This document shows, piece by piece, positions 28,142-39,138 of a stretch of DNA of 64,000 nucleotides (its first letter is position 1; every line of letters begins with the position of its first letter). A model generated the notes under the pieces. The model made no database searches, had not been told where the DNA came from, and saw only the letters and a list, made by a program, of their open reading frames with translations. The DNA is from Mesostigma viride (taxonomy: Eukaryota; Streptophyta; Mesostigmatophyceae; Mesostigmatales; Mesostigmataceae). Both the position numbers and the translations under genes were made by a program. The stretch spans positions 153,501-217,500 of the forward strand of contig RPFO01000219.1 of the NCBI GenBank assembly GCA_009746045.1, written 5' to 3'.

Positions 28142-30778
28142 GTACTTTTTCCTCCTGTTAGTGGTAAAAAAGAGTAGCAGTATACTTCTCTGTACTACCC
28201 AACAGTAGCACTAGTTGTAGTAGCATATTTGGGATACTGATACTGGCATTATTGCTAGCACTAGCTAGTCTAGGGTATAGCTGCACGGGCATCAGAAGCA
28301 CTACCCCCGCATTGATAGTTTAAAAAAATAAAGAATTGCTCGAAACCTTTCCGCCTCAAAGCAAAGAAATTTTCATTAACTATATCCCACCAGGGCTGTG
28401 GACTGGATTAGAGATGAACTAGCAAACAAACCAAGTAAGTTAATTGAAATAAATCTTGCCGGCCCAGGGTGGTTATTCATGGTCTGTTGTTTATTGTCTT
28501 GGAGAAACAGCAAGGAAACAACAGAAAAGCAGTGGAATTCACCATAGAAAATCAATACCCGACTGCCTTGAACGGCTGCAGGAAAAAACAAACAAAAAGT
28601 CTTAATTAAATAAAGAAAAGCCGGGTACTCTACTCGGCTCGCAACAAACGATCCAGGGTAATTCAAAATGATTCAAGGGCAGAAATTGGATATGCAATAA
28701 AACTACCAATGCGGGCGGTGTAACAGATGAGGCTTGAAGATGGCATGATTACAAGTTTTTCTTGTTGTGCACGTCAGGCAACACTGGGTACAGAAAAACA
28801 ACTTCCCAACAACCCAAAAAATGTAGTCTCTTCACGACCAACTCGACTTATGCCAAACCTATCCTTGATTGATGCTGTTATTATATATGTTACAAAAAAC
28901 ACAGTCCGCGGAGGTGTTCAAACTCCTAGATTACATAACCAAAGATACTATATTATTATTAATTGCTCGACCAGACTTGCTTTATTTGTAACCAGTCATA
29001 TTCATGATTACAGAAAAAAGAACCCTCAAATCTGAAAATCAATTTACTGTACCGGTATTGAGGGCCGAGGGGGGAAAGACCAATTCGGTTAAGTAATAAT
29101 TCACATCGTTGTTGCAATAGATATTACAGTAACAATTTACTGTCGTGCCTGAAAAACCCTTTTCATCGGCCTATGCACAACATGCAATACACATTTAACA
29201 AGCATTTGAAATGTGTATTGAACGTGGCCAAGAGCTGCCAGTTCCACTCTCGAAATCTACATATATGATTATGGAAGGGGAAAAAAAAAACTCGCTTATC
29301 TTAGGCGGCGCAAGGGTGGTACCAGAGGCACAAAAAAGGGAAGTAATCAACATTAGTAGCAGTTATATACAAACAGATTTCTGGCCTGCGCTAATTGTCT
29401 CATTGATACAGATTTATACAGGCGAAACATGCATATTTCATCACTGAGGGCAATACATACAAGAGTACAAGAAGACTTTAAACCTTACATTCTCATATCC
29501 ACCAATGGTCATACTGTATCAATAGCATGTGTCGTTTGTGTATCTATATAATAGAAACCAACGTACAGTACGCAATTATTATGTACACTGTCAGCCATTG
29601 TTCCATGTTTTGTAATGGACCAAGCCTGCTTCCGTCAACTAACCAGGATGCTAACTAGGGAATTAAGTAGCATACTTGTTAAGGAGCACACAAGATAAGC
29701 CACCGACCTTTGATCGGCTGCTGCAAGAGCCACCTATAGGTTGTTCTGCAGATCAACCAAAAAATCATGTGGATAGTACATGCTGCTGTCACACATGTAC
29801 CGGGTTGGAAAATACGGTACGTGCGTAAATACGCGGGGCCTGAAAATGCGCGAGCAAAAATTCGTGCCTTATAACTATATATTCAAAGAAGTTTGGGGGA
29901 TTTGCGCGGAAAAACAAGAAAAAAGTACATATATTATTTAGGAATAAAGATAGCTATTCTTTTTATGATGGTTAAATTATGACAACGTAGAGACATGCCC
30001 TCAAGGCACATATCCATGCTCGCCACACACACCTATAGGCCTAGTCCGTTACCATTCGACCCCTCTGATTTCAGGCCATGTAGAAAAATGTGGAGCTTAC
30101 TTATTTCAAATACAACCATGGCAAGTTGTAGAGGATCTCAAGACCTTTCTTTTGAGCCAAGAACAGGTCAATCCTGATACGTATTGTGGAAGTTATAGCA
30201 GTAGTGCCCGCAGCAATTGTGCCCTAAGTCCGGAAGACATATTTCTCAAAAATTACGCGTATTTATATCGAGCCGCAAAGGGGGTTGGCTTGCGATAATG
30301 TTGTTCGTACTTTTTAAAAGTACGTTGTACGTACTTTTCAAAAAGTACGCGTATTGCCGTACTTTTGTGGCTCAGTACGGCGTATTTGCCCACCAGATCT
30401 TGCTGCCAGTCAAGCACTGCCATTTTCCAATTATCCGTGTTGCTAACTACTTTCAATGTTAGCATCGGCGAATTGCTTTTAGCCGTCTCTCTACATGAGC
30501 TGTACTACTATCTACTCTACATCGACCGTGTTGACAAACAACACCCTGTATTGATGTCAGAGCAGCAAAAATTTTAATTTATGTGCTTTAATTTAGTAGA
30601 TAAGCAATAATTTTTGAAACTTAGATACTTCTTCGCGACTTGGGGGATTTATTGCGCAAGCTATACTGTAATTTTAGCAATCATTAGAATACGCATAGTC
30701 CTGGATCCAAAAAAAGGACTTAGCATTCTTTACAGCTTTGTTTGCTTGTAATAAGTTAACTCCGCCTTGCCTTTTTGA
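28142..30778. other. No gene recognised; includes GTAC palindromes near 30307-30356
   Basis: This AT-rich sequence has short frames only. At 30307-30323 and 30331-30352 lie the palindromes GTACTTTTTAAAAGTAC and GTACTTTTCAAAAAGTAC-type sequence, with ATACGCGTA-like motifs nearby at 29815-29855 and 30255. They may mark the ends of another element of about 0.5 kb. A 27-bp S-element insertion is listed separately at 29381. Confidence 0.4.
29381..29407 (+). mobile_element. S-element micro-insertion, 27 bp, with TSD
   Basis: The 27 bases from CTGGCCTGCGCT to CATTGAT lie between two copies of ACAGATTT (29373-29380 and 29408-29415). They match the last 27 bases of the longer copies with three substitutions. 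Because the family continues leftward as GATTT, five bases of the left duplication may instead be microhomology with the element. Confidence 0.5.
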
Positions 30779-31476
30779 CCCCTCATTGGTCTTGCAGCCG
30801 ATTTTCCGCCAAAAATCGACTTGCAGCTGATGCATCGGCTGCTCCGGGGGGACCAAATTGCGCGAAAACTATTGAGAATTAGGAAAAGTTTAGCTGAGAA
30901 TATCGAAAGTTAATAATTTTCCTCACAGCATAGTACTAGGGTTCGCATACTTCTGACAAAGTTATAGAGGTGTTCTGGCCGGTCAAAGTACAAGGGGTCA
31001 GGGTACTTTTTCACGTACAACGTGCATTCTGGAAAACGACGACCTGGCCATGGCGGCTTGCGCCCACGCATGGAATTTACGTTTGCGTTCGAATTTTCTG
31101 GCCAAACTTAGGAAATTGATTTTATACGTCCTAAAGATCACACAGGCCAATTTTTGGTTCGCGGGAATGCCATTTGATAGGTGTTGGCAGCGTTCTTGAT
31201 GGAAAAAACTGCGATCAGGCCGGGCGATAGAAACGTTGACAGCAATACCTTTCCGGCGTATTTTTGAGGATATATTGGTTTCTTTGTACTTTTTATGATA
31301 CATAGTAGTCGTAAACGTGCAAGGGTGGCAAGAAATCGCCGAATCTAGCGACCATGCTGCACAACTTTGGTGTGCCGATATGCGCCATTTTGCATTTTTG
31401 CGGCCACCGCCTGGGCCAAGGTAACGCCATCCATGCCTGGTAAAGCTTCAGCATTGTTTTCCTATCGATGTTTGAC

Positions 31477-31507
<31 letters not shown>

Positions 31508-32460
31508 CGTTGTAGCTTGTGTAGCACATTCTTTTTGCATTATTCATGCTCTTTCTTGACCCTGGCCTGGCCTCTTTCTAAAACACCCTTCTTAGATACT
31601 TCCCTCAGTCAGTTGACCTGCCACAGTGTGATGGTGATAAGTTTTAGAGGCTGTATGGGTACACATATTGCATGAGTGTGAGGCAGTTGGCTGGTCTCTG
31701 TGGCATCATCAAGCACGTAACTGGTGAGTAAAAGCTTCCCATTGACAGCATGTGCCACCAGGTGTGCTGGCCATCACCTGGCAAGCTATAGCAGCTTAGG
31801 CCTAGTTTATCCTTGCCAGGGCAGGCTGAAATAGGCTCAACGTCACTAGTTTGTTGGTGGCTGCCTCCTATAATATATGCCTTGCGTAGGGTATCCGTAC
31901 CACGTTACCTACGTGCAGACAAGGTGGCACCTGCACATAGGTGCCATGTAAGGGCAGTGTGATGATGCAGTTATGTTTCCCCATCATTGTGGAAGGGAAA
32001 TGTATTGTATGGCATGGTTGGGGGCCATATTAGTAGGTATTAGTAGGTAGTATGCCCACCCCTACCCCCTTGGTTGCTTTTTACCAACGGTACCCCTATG
32101 GGCTGTACTGGGTGTAACTGCTGGTATCCCCACCCAAATGATGACCCCAATGGCTCAAACTGTTCAGCAACTAATTGTTTATCATCCCTGAAGTGGTAGG
32201 TGCCTAGGTCTTATAACATAATTCAAAATGCACATTCTACAATGAAAACGCGCGTCTCGACCTCCCTAACTTTGGCGGTAGTTTTCTATGGCCTACCCTG
32301 CAGATATGTTAGGTTGTGATAGCTCACCCTGAAGGGCAACTCATGGACATGCTTGACCCCCAAGGACAGCCCTTGGATGTTGGTAGGTTGGCTGTGGGGT
32401 CATTTGCAAATTTAGCATTTTGCAGCCGATTTTTCGGCGTTAAATGGGACCAATGAGGGG
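30779..32460 (+). mobile_element. Non-autonomous TTAA-type DNA transposon, copy M2 (1.68 kb)
   Basis: Its ends are inverted repeats: CCCCTCATTGGTC at 30779 and GACCAATGAGGGG ending at 32460. The flanks are TTGA on the left (30775-30778) and TTAA on the right (32461-32464), consistent with a TTAA duplication with one later change. Subterminal GCAGCCGATTTT motifs occur at both ends, and a palindrome GCAGCTGATGCATCGGCTGC lies at 30823. Inside are the GGTCAAAGTAC, CCATGGCGGCTTGCGCCC and CACCGCCTGGGCCAAGGTAAC blocks shared with copies M4 and 52702-56146, plus a (TA)n run at about 31480-31506. A short coding remnant at 31030-31225 carries stops. Confidence 0.75.
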
Positions 32461-32464
32461 TTAA

Positions 32465-33365
32465 AACAATGTATGAGGGTGTGTAAGTATGCTCTCAAAT
32501 AAAAAAAAGGGGCTATCTTTACACTTGACATTTTCTTCCATATTTTCCCGTGTAAATTTCCAAAAACTTCCTAGAACGTACCGTCTTAACTTTGCCCGGA
32601 CAATTCAGCCCTACGTAGATAGCTGGTAAAGAAAATTGCCAACCTCATGCATGGCTCTGTATGTAATATTCTAACTGCAAACGCATTCTACATTTGTAGC
32701 TGCTAAATTTCCACCAAGTATGTATGTGCACCCACAGAATTTCGTATAATTTTTTTAATTTCACATTTCGTATAATTGTGCAAAGCAGATGTTACATTAT
32801 GAACTTCTCGATGATAAGCCATAATGTAAGATAAATTCTAATAGGTTCGGACATGATTTTGTTTTGCAAAATTCCTCCTCTTCCTTTCAGTCATGTACAA
32901 CATGATTGGCGAATGGCAGGTATAAATAGTCGAAACCTCTATTGCATGTAAGCAAGCTGCATTGGTAATGCATATTGCTTGCCCTATACGTTTACTTACA
33001 GCTGTAACTTTTTAAAACATAAGCATGTGATTGTAACTTCACGCTGCCTGCAGGCCTACTTGCTTTCTTATGCCAGTGTGCCTACTTCATGTCTACCACT
33101 ATGTACGTATGGGCCTTCCAAAGTGTGCAAACAGCAACTTACGTAATGCGGTGACTTTGCAAGTACTAGTGTGTTTGGTACGTATATCGGCGTCATTCTT
33201 TAGTTATGCTGCAAAATTAATTAAAACAATAAAATAATCATATATGGCTTGGCTAAGTGTTGAGGCCGAACTTTTCGCACTGCTGATTGCAAAGATACTG
33301 AACCGCCTCAACAAATTTCATCTCACTGAGTAGTCTGAGCAATATTATTACAACAAATAACTTAC
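32465..33365. other. Probably intron or 3' part of the GARP gene; no exon identified
   Basis: The GARP gene on the minus strand continues in this direction after its first exon, so exons encoding the end of the DNA-binding domain must lie here or further left. I found no segment with a good acceptor that continues the domain. Confidence 0.3.
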
Positions 33366-34730
33366 CTGGAAATGACTCGCCACCTGCTTCCGCGTCAAGT
33401 CCGGGACGTTCATCTCTTGAAGGATCGCCAGCGGGGTCGCCAGGTCAATGCCAAGCTTCTGGACCACCTTGAAGAAGTGGTTGTGCAGGCCGGCAGTCCA
33501 CACCATTCTGGAGCCTCCCTTGTTGCGTGAGGATGGTGGCCTGCCACTGCTGTTGGTGGGAGCGGGGGCCGCGGCAGGGGTCGCAGGCGTGCCAGGCGCC
33601 GGCCAGGTATCCTTGGGTGGGGCCCCATCCAGATACGGTGTACTATACGGTGGCAGCTGTCCATACACACCATGTGGCATTGCGTACGGGTGGCTCGCAT
33701 CGTACATGCTTCGTACACTGGGGTCCATGCGGCTGCGGTCAAAGTCAGGGTTTTCCCACATGGGGCCTGGCCCTGCAGGAGGGCGTGTTGCGTAAGGCAT
33801 GCCTGATGGGGGGAGGCTCACATGCCAGGCAGGATGCGATGGAATGGAGGGTACCCCGCCTGCATGGAAGGAAGCATCCCTTGCTTCATAGCCATTATAG
33901 CCACTAGGGTCTGCTCCGGGCGGAATGCCGGTTTCGGCGAGCCTTTTGCTGGAGTCCTGCTCGAACAGCATGCGGTGAGCCGCTGGAAGGGCAACTGCCG
34001 CGCTATGCCCGTCAAGGTTGTGGCCATCATAGCCAGCATATCTGTCATGCACAGGATAGTAATCCGGCGGAGCATACCAGGGAGAGTGATGATGATGGTG
34101 ATGATGCATAGCATGAAGATGATGGCCGGGGTCACGGTAGCCGTGGTGGGCTGGGTACATCATGCTCGCAGGAGCTGCGTCAAGGTTCAAACGGGTGTGC
34201 CCCTGCGGCACAAACGGTGCATCCATCCCGGATGTTCCAGCCTGGTATCCGTTGACAGGATACGGTAACGCCGATCCTCGAGTAACAGCATCCGGAAAAG
34301 CGGCGCTCTCCTGTGGTAAAAGTGCCGGAGATGATCGTGGCTCGCCAGCTCCCGTTTGCCGTCTATCGGCGGTGGATGACAACTGCTGCTGGCGTCGCAA
34401 CTCATCTTCCCCTTGCAGTCGGGTAGCCGAAGGATCTTGCAGCCACGCCCGGCCATCGTGGGCCGTGCAAGGGGCCTGCAACTGCAAACCAAGGTCTGGG
34501 TGCTCGTTTGTACTGGGCAAAGAGAAGGGACGGCTTACGTGTGCGGCGGTACGCAAGGCAGCAGCGTCCATATTGTGGTCGTGAATTCTCATCATGTTAC
34601 TGGGGTCTTCCGAGGAGGGATGTTCCTGCACGAAGATTCGGATGCCTGCAGGCTGGCCGGGAGCGGGCTTGTCGGGTGCACTAGAGCGGTACTCGGCAGC
34701 TTCGTCAAGGTGCGCCCGAGAGCTGGCCAT
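33366..34730 (-). CDS. GARP (G2-like Myb) transcription factor, first exon
   Basis: An open exon of 455 codons starts at ATG 34730-34728 and ends at 33366 directly before a GTAAGT donor, in phase 0. The first 400 residues are disordered and low complexity: Pro, Ser and Gly-rich, with a run of seven His at about residues 208-214. Residues 403-455 form the start of a GARP domain: NKGGSRMVWTAGLHNHFFKV with the Trp typical of helix 1, then PLAILQEMNVPDLTRKQVAS and HFQ. In this plant-specific family (type-B response regulators, GOLDEN2-like, LUX/PCL1, KANADI) the block Val-Ala-Ser-His is the recognition helix. The Phe after His is a variant of the usual Leu. The last helix is on the next exon, which I could not find. 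No receiver domain is present in this exon. It should act in the nucleus as a sequence-specific DNA-binding regulator. Confidence 0.85.
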
Positions 34731-36655
34731 ATATAGTTATATGTCACCACGAAGCTACAGTAATGCGTGCCAATTTACACGCATAAATTACAAAATATCT
34801 CCCGATCTCTGCCGGAGGATAGCCAACATTACGCACACACGTGCTTTCACAGGCACAGCTGCCCAACCTTACTGAAATGGAGCTTCACCCCTTCACAGTG
34901 TCAGCGTCCGATAAAATGCTGCTGGAACCCCGCCACGCCAGACCCGCGCTATTCAATGCCCGGCGGCCACACGGCAAGGCGGCGCGAATAGTCATGGTAC
35001 ATGAGGGAAAGACTGCCTTAATGTCCAAACGCGATCGATGTAATATGGATGGTTCGACGATTTGCCGGACGTAACCCCATCGCGCACAGGCACGTGATTT
35101 GCTGCGTCGATCGGGCTTTCAACGTTTGAAGTCTTGCATGACCTTGCAATGATTCAAAACCTGTCCTGTGGCCCTGGCCCAGCGCGCCCACTGAGAAAAG
35201 AATACTAGAAGATCTTTCTCCAGAAATCGTGACTCCACACCATCCGTGCCCATCCACAGTTGCGTTCAGTCGGGCACCTGCTACCGCACGATATCGGATG
35301 CTGGTTGCGATTGGTCCAGGATTCTGGGGTTGTCAGTCAGAAGGTTTTGATGTGTTCAGACCAGATCACCCGCGAATTCGTTTAGATCTCACAGCTTAGG
35401 ATCTGCGGTCCCGCTGATTCGAGGACGGGCAATGGTGATGTACGAGCGTTCCAAGTCATGCGGTCTGAGGATGCACTGCAGATTCCAAAGACTGGCAAAA
35501 CCTCTACGGATCTGACACGTTATCGGTGTAGTTCTGAAGCCCTGAAAAGTTTGAACGTAACTGAACCGGGCATTCAATACAAAACCCCTACGAAACCTTT
35601 ATGGTCCTCGTCAGACTGCCGCGAAGCCATGGGCACGGCGGTTACGGGCTTGCAGCTGTCGCATATTGACTCTCGTTTGCTTTTCTGACTACGTGTACTG
35701 TAGACACACACTTGATAGAAAATATCAATCGGAATCAAATCTCAGCGGGGTGCGGTGGGCCGGTGGCCATCGAGCGTTCGAGTTTTTAAAAAGAGCTCCT
35801 AAAAAAATCTGATCACGAGATGTCGACTGTCGACGTACCGAAGGGTTCAGATGCGATGGTGCAAGTGGGACAAGTCACAATTAGGTGTACCGTTTACAGA
35901 GCCACTTCGCCTGATGGGTCGAGCTTTAGTTCCTATTTTGTAGCTCAGCCAGTCGACTGCCAAGTGCCATGAGGAAAGAATACAGCAGAGTCACGTGTCA
36001 GCAATCACAGCGCGGGTTCAGTTTTGTTGTTGTGTGACGTGTTACACGCCAGGTTCGAGCAATTTTTTTTAAAGGCAGAATATTTAATAGGCAGTCCTGT
36101 TGTGGTAGTCTGTTGTGGTCCTTGTCAGATGTCCCCTGGCCGTAATCCATTGTCAGCCCCCGGACTTTAAAAAAAAAAATTGGGATAACTTATGGTGCAC
36201 GTTCCAGACTCCTGACAGTTGCTGCTGAGAACGAATCTGATCATGCGGAGCCAATTTTCGGAAGAACCGTTAGGTTCGGCAGAATTGGCGAAGCTTATAA
36301 GGCCGTACACGTGAGACAAGACAGGAGGGGTGACATACAGCCATGCTATTTGGGGGACCAATACCGCCACCGCCAGGTCGAAATGTCCGGCCCCCATATT
36401 AAACTCAGGGTCCAATCCCAACCGCCGGAATGAAACTTGCTGGCCCCCAGTATGCTAGCTCCCCCCTGGGGCGCCGCCACCGGTGCGCCGACAGCCGGCC
36501 CCCATATGCCCCCCCCCAACGCGCTGAAATTTTTTTCGGGGAAATGGGTATATTTTATTAGCCAATTATGGACCAAAGAGGTGAGAGGGGAAATGAGTAT
36601 CAGCGAATCCTAATGAAGGTGGGCACACACACGTGTGGCGGTGACAGGTGAAAGG
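34731..36655. other. Upstream region of the GARP gene; no other gene recognised
   Basis: The first several hundred bases should contain the GARP promoter and 5' UTR. No coding region is supported. Repeated GGCCCCCATAT-type motifs at 36389 and 36500 belong with the LINE fragment to the right, where similar motifs occur at 37596. Confidence 0.35.
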
Positions 36656-37729
36656 CTAATAGGGCGCGTTATTAGACCAGGGAAGCCATTGGACCTGAGT
36701 AATGTCGCCATGAGGCATACTGGTGAATACCTGATTACGGCCCAGTAGATCATGAAAAAGCTGGAGCGGGCTGGGCTTGTCGTTATTGGGCCCTGGGTCC
36801 CACACCCTGTGTTGTTCCTGAGCTAACAGCCAGTAGCGGCGCATAGCCGCATTCCATAGGTATATAAAGCGCCGGACTACGCCGCCGCGGGTATACGCCT
36901 CGCGGACCTTAAAGACTGTCTCGTTGCGTATGGTCCAGATCGCGTATAGCATAGTAGTGCGTAGCCATATCCATTCTGCTTGGGAAACTGAAAGCTCGGT
37001 CCCTGGTGTGCCAGCAATACCGAAAATGATGGTACGCACGCTAATTGGGAGAGTGGGTGGCGATGCCGTCCATGCGGCCCAGATGTTAATGAGCCACGTC
37101 CAAACCCCAGGGAGATTACAGTAAAGAAACCTGTGCTCAATGGTTTCACTAGGGTGCGTGCACAGGCATGATGCATCATGACCAAAACGCTCGTGGAGCG
37201 TAGCGCAGACCCCTATCGCCCTATGCATCAAAAGATGTTGTACATCAGTGGCCCTGCGGTCCACGAGAGGGTGGTCTACCGCCAGGGTAATCATCTTAAC
37301 CCAAGTGTAGCCCGGCCAATGTATTCCCCTGTAACGCGCTGAAATTTTCGTGTTCAGTGACCAGACCACAATTTGATCCGGGCGCAAAATGATTGGCTGT
37401 ACAGTACGAACAAAAAACGAAATTTTAGTATCGAAGTTCCGCAGCGCTTGCTGAATTTGCCCCGGAAGCCCGGGGGAACTTTCCCCGCTGAAAGGTGTCC
37501 GCGGAAGCGAATTGTAGCCAACGCGGAAGCGTGTGAAGACAACGCAGCAGACGAGCACTTGCCACGTGGCAAATCCCCTTTGGCAGTAGGCTCGCCATAT
37601 GGGGGCCATGACCACCCGCCGGCAGGCTATTTCAGCCGCAGCCCGTATATTAATATAGGGGCCGGACCAATGCAGCCACCGGCAGCCTTGGGGCCAGACC
37701 CTAGTACCCGTGAAATTTTGGCTGGACAT
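36656..37729 (-). pseudogene. LINE ORF2 C-terminal region with zinc-binding motif
   Basis: An open frame of 357 codons on the minus strand resembles the region downstream of the reverse transcriptase in plant-type L1 elements. The diagnostic part is a CCHC-like zinc motif, CLCTHPSETIEHRFLYCNLP, followed by Trp-rich sequence and by LYAIWTIRNETVFK, then RRFIYLWNAAMRRYW. In this family the motif (the zf-RVT type) helps bind nucleic acid. There is no reverse transcriptase or endonuclease upstream, so the copy is 5'-truncated or starts within flanking repeats near 37740. It is a different LINE family from those at 9-18 kb and 46-58 kb. It is probably a dead fragment even though the frame remains open. 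Confidence 0.65.
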
Positions 37730-37757
37730 GTAACCCCTCCTGACAAGACATAGGAAC

Positions 37758-37800
37758 CCGGATTCTCCCGATTTCTGGCCTGCGCTGGTTGTCTCCTTGA
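37758..37800 (+). mobile_element. S-element micro-insertion, 43 bp, with TSD
   Basis: Forty-three bases starting CCGGATTCTCCCGATTTC and ending GTTGTCTCCTTGA lie between perfect TAGGAAC repeats (37751-37757 and 37801-37807). The sequence equals the last 43 bases of the longer copies at 9345-9387. Confidence 0.7.
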
Positions 37801-37942
37801 TAGGAACAGGGGGGAGGGAAGCGAAGCATCCCCCCCATGAAAAGAAGGCGCAAAGCCGACCGTAACTCTAGTAGTCGAGTTTCGATCCGTCCGCCGACAG
37901 ATGGCAACTCGATTCCAGTCAACTGAAGCCTGAGCTTACTGA

Positions 37943-38644
37943 AGGGGGCTGGCTAACTAAACGTCAAAGAAAAAAGGAAAAAGTCGGGAGACAAAAAACG
38001 ACACGCCGCGTCTCACTAGGCCTGAAGCACCACAGTCCGCCCTGCCCACCCACCCGGAGGCCTCCCCGTCTCCGTGAGACGCCCCGTGCGCCCCGGGCGA
38101 GGTCGCAAGCCCCCCCCCCCCTCATCATCGAGACGCCATAGTCTGTGGGATCCCCCGCCCCCCGCGCCCCCCCACCCACCCTGAGGTCCCCCCACCCCCC
38201 ACCCCCTCAGCGAGGGCCGGCCCGGCATGACTTGCGCTGCAGGCGGATCCGTCCCCCGCACCCCCCACCCACCCACCCACCGGGGCCGGCTAAACGTCAA
38301 AGAAAAAAGGAAAAAGTCGGGAGTACACAAATAACGACACGCCGTCTGGGCCTGAAGCACCGCAGTCCGCCCTCCATCCCCACCCACCCGGAGGCCTCCC
38401 CGCCTCATGCAGCAGTGAGACGCCCAGCCCCAGGCGAGGTCGCAAGCCCCCCGGCCCCCCCTCCTCGGCGAGACACCATAGTCTGCGGGATCCCCCGCCC
38501 CCCGCTGCCCCCCCCCCCCACCCGGATGTCCCCCCCTCAGCGAGGGCCGACCATGATGATGCGCTGCCGGATCCGTCCGTCCCCCGCAGCCCACGCCCCC
38601 CATGCACCCACCCGGGGGTACGCCCTACCGCCACCTCGCCCTTA
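37943..38644. repeat. Two C-rich tandem units of about 340 bp
   Basis: Unit 1 (about 37943-38280) and unit 2 (38281-38640) both start GGGG(C/T)(C/T)GGCTAA, pass through AAACGTCAAAGAAAAAAGGA and CCTGAAGCACC(A/G)CAGTCCGCC, and end in C-rich sequence with CAGCGAGGGCCG. A third partial unit follows the transposon at 42101-42290 (TCAGCGACGGTCGTC, GATCCCCC). The long minus-strand Gly/Arg-rich frames here come from base composition. The array is the target in which the element at 38645-42100 sits. Confidence 0.75.
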
Positions 38645-38749
38645 TTAAGGGGACGGGACATGCCCGAATTTTTTGGCGCCAAAAAATTCGCGCCGGAACC
38701 GAACCTAAAATTTCACGTGCACGGAAAAATTGGGCAAGACGAAGGTGCG

Positions 38750-39094
38750 ATGGCGGCGGTGATTGACGATCAGGCTCTAGAAGACGCGGCTATTCAGGCC
38801 ATTGTAGCTTGGAAAAATGAAAATGGGTATGCTACTTTTGATGTTGAACAAATCATGTCGCGGGAACAGCTAATTATTCTCGGCTCGGCCGGCAGAAAAC
38901 ACACCCCTCCCAAGGAGGTCACGGACTCGAATAATAAGTTTAGAAACGCAGCATATCGCTGGTTTGCTGCGAAACTTGGGTGGTGCGAGCCAGACGGGAG
39001 TGCCAAAGAGCTGCCCGAAGAAATTTACACCATGATTCGCGCTCGTTTTCCAGATTCCGCGTACGTGGGCTTCATACCCACGTCCGACAGATAA
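38750..39094 (+). CDS. Small transposon-encoded protein of unknown role (114 aa)
   Basis: I prefer the start MAAVIDDQALEDAAIQAIVA (ATG at 38750, context GCGATGG). An in-frame upstream ATG at 38660 lies inside the terminal repeat. The protein is compact and non-repetitive, with RNAAYRWFAAKLGWCEPDGS and EEIYTMIRARFPDSAYVGFI as its most distinctive parts. I do not recognise it. It is followed 44 bp later by the transposase start. It may be an accessory protein such as a DNA-binding or end-recognition subunit, or a first exon spliced to the transposase, though I see no good donor before its stop at 39092-39094. Confidence 0.55.
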   Translation: MAAVIDDQALEDAAIQAIVAWKNENGYATFDVEQIMSREQLIILGSAGRKHTPPKEVTDSNNKFRNAAYRWFAAKLGWCEPDGSAKELPEEIYTMIRARFPDSAYVGFIPTSDR

Positions 39095-39138
39095 CTGGTT
39101 TTTTTCGTGCAGTATAGTATAGCCCGCAAAAAGGAGAA

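Noticed and set aside
33258-33341. A second GARP exon reading LLSEMKFVEAVQYLCNQQ
   Set aside because: Joining it to the first exon would need an intron of about 30 nt and gives a stop in the required phase. It also does not continue the GARP domain.
36877-37185. Other frames antisense or shifted to the LINE C-terminal fragment
   Set aside because: They are shadows of the 357-codon frame that carries the zinc motif.
38016-38682. Gly/Arg-rich minus-strand frames of 130-195 codons
   Set aside because: They follow from the C-rich composition of tandem units, and the frame differs between units.
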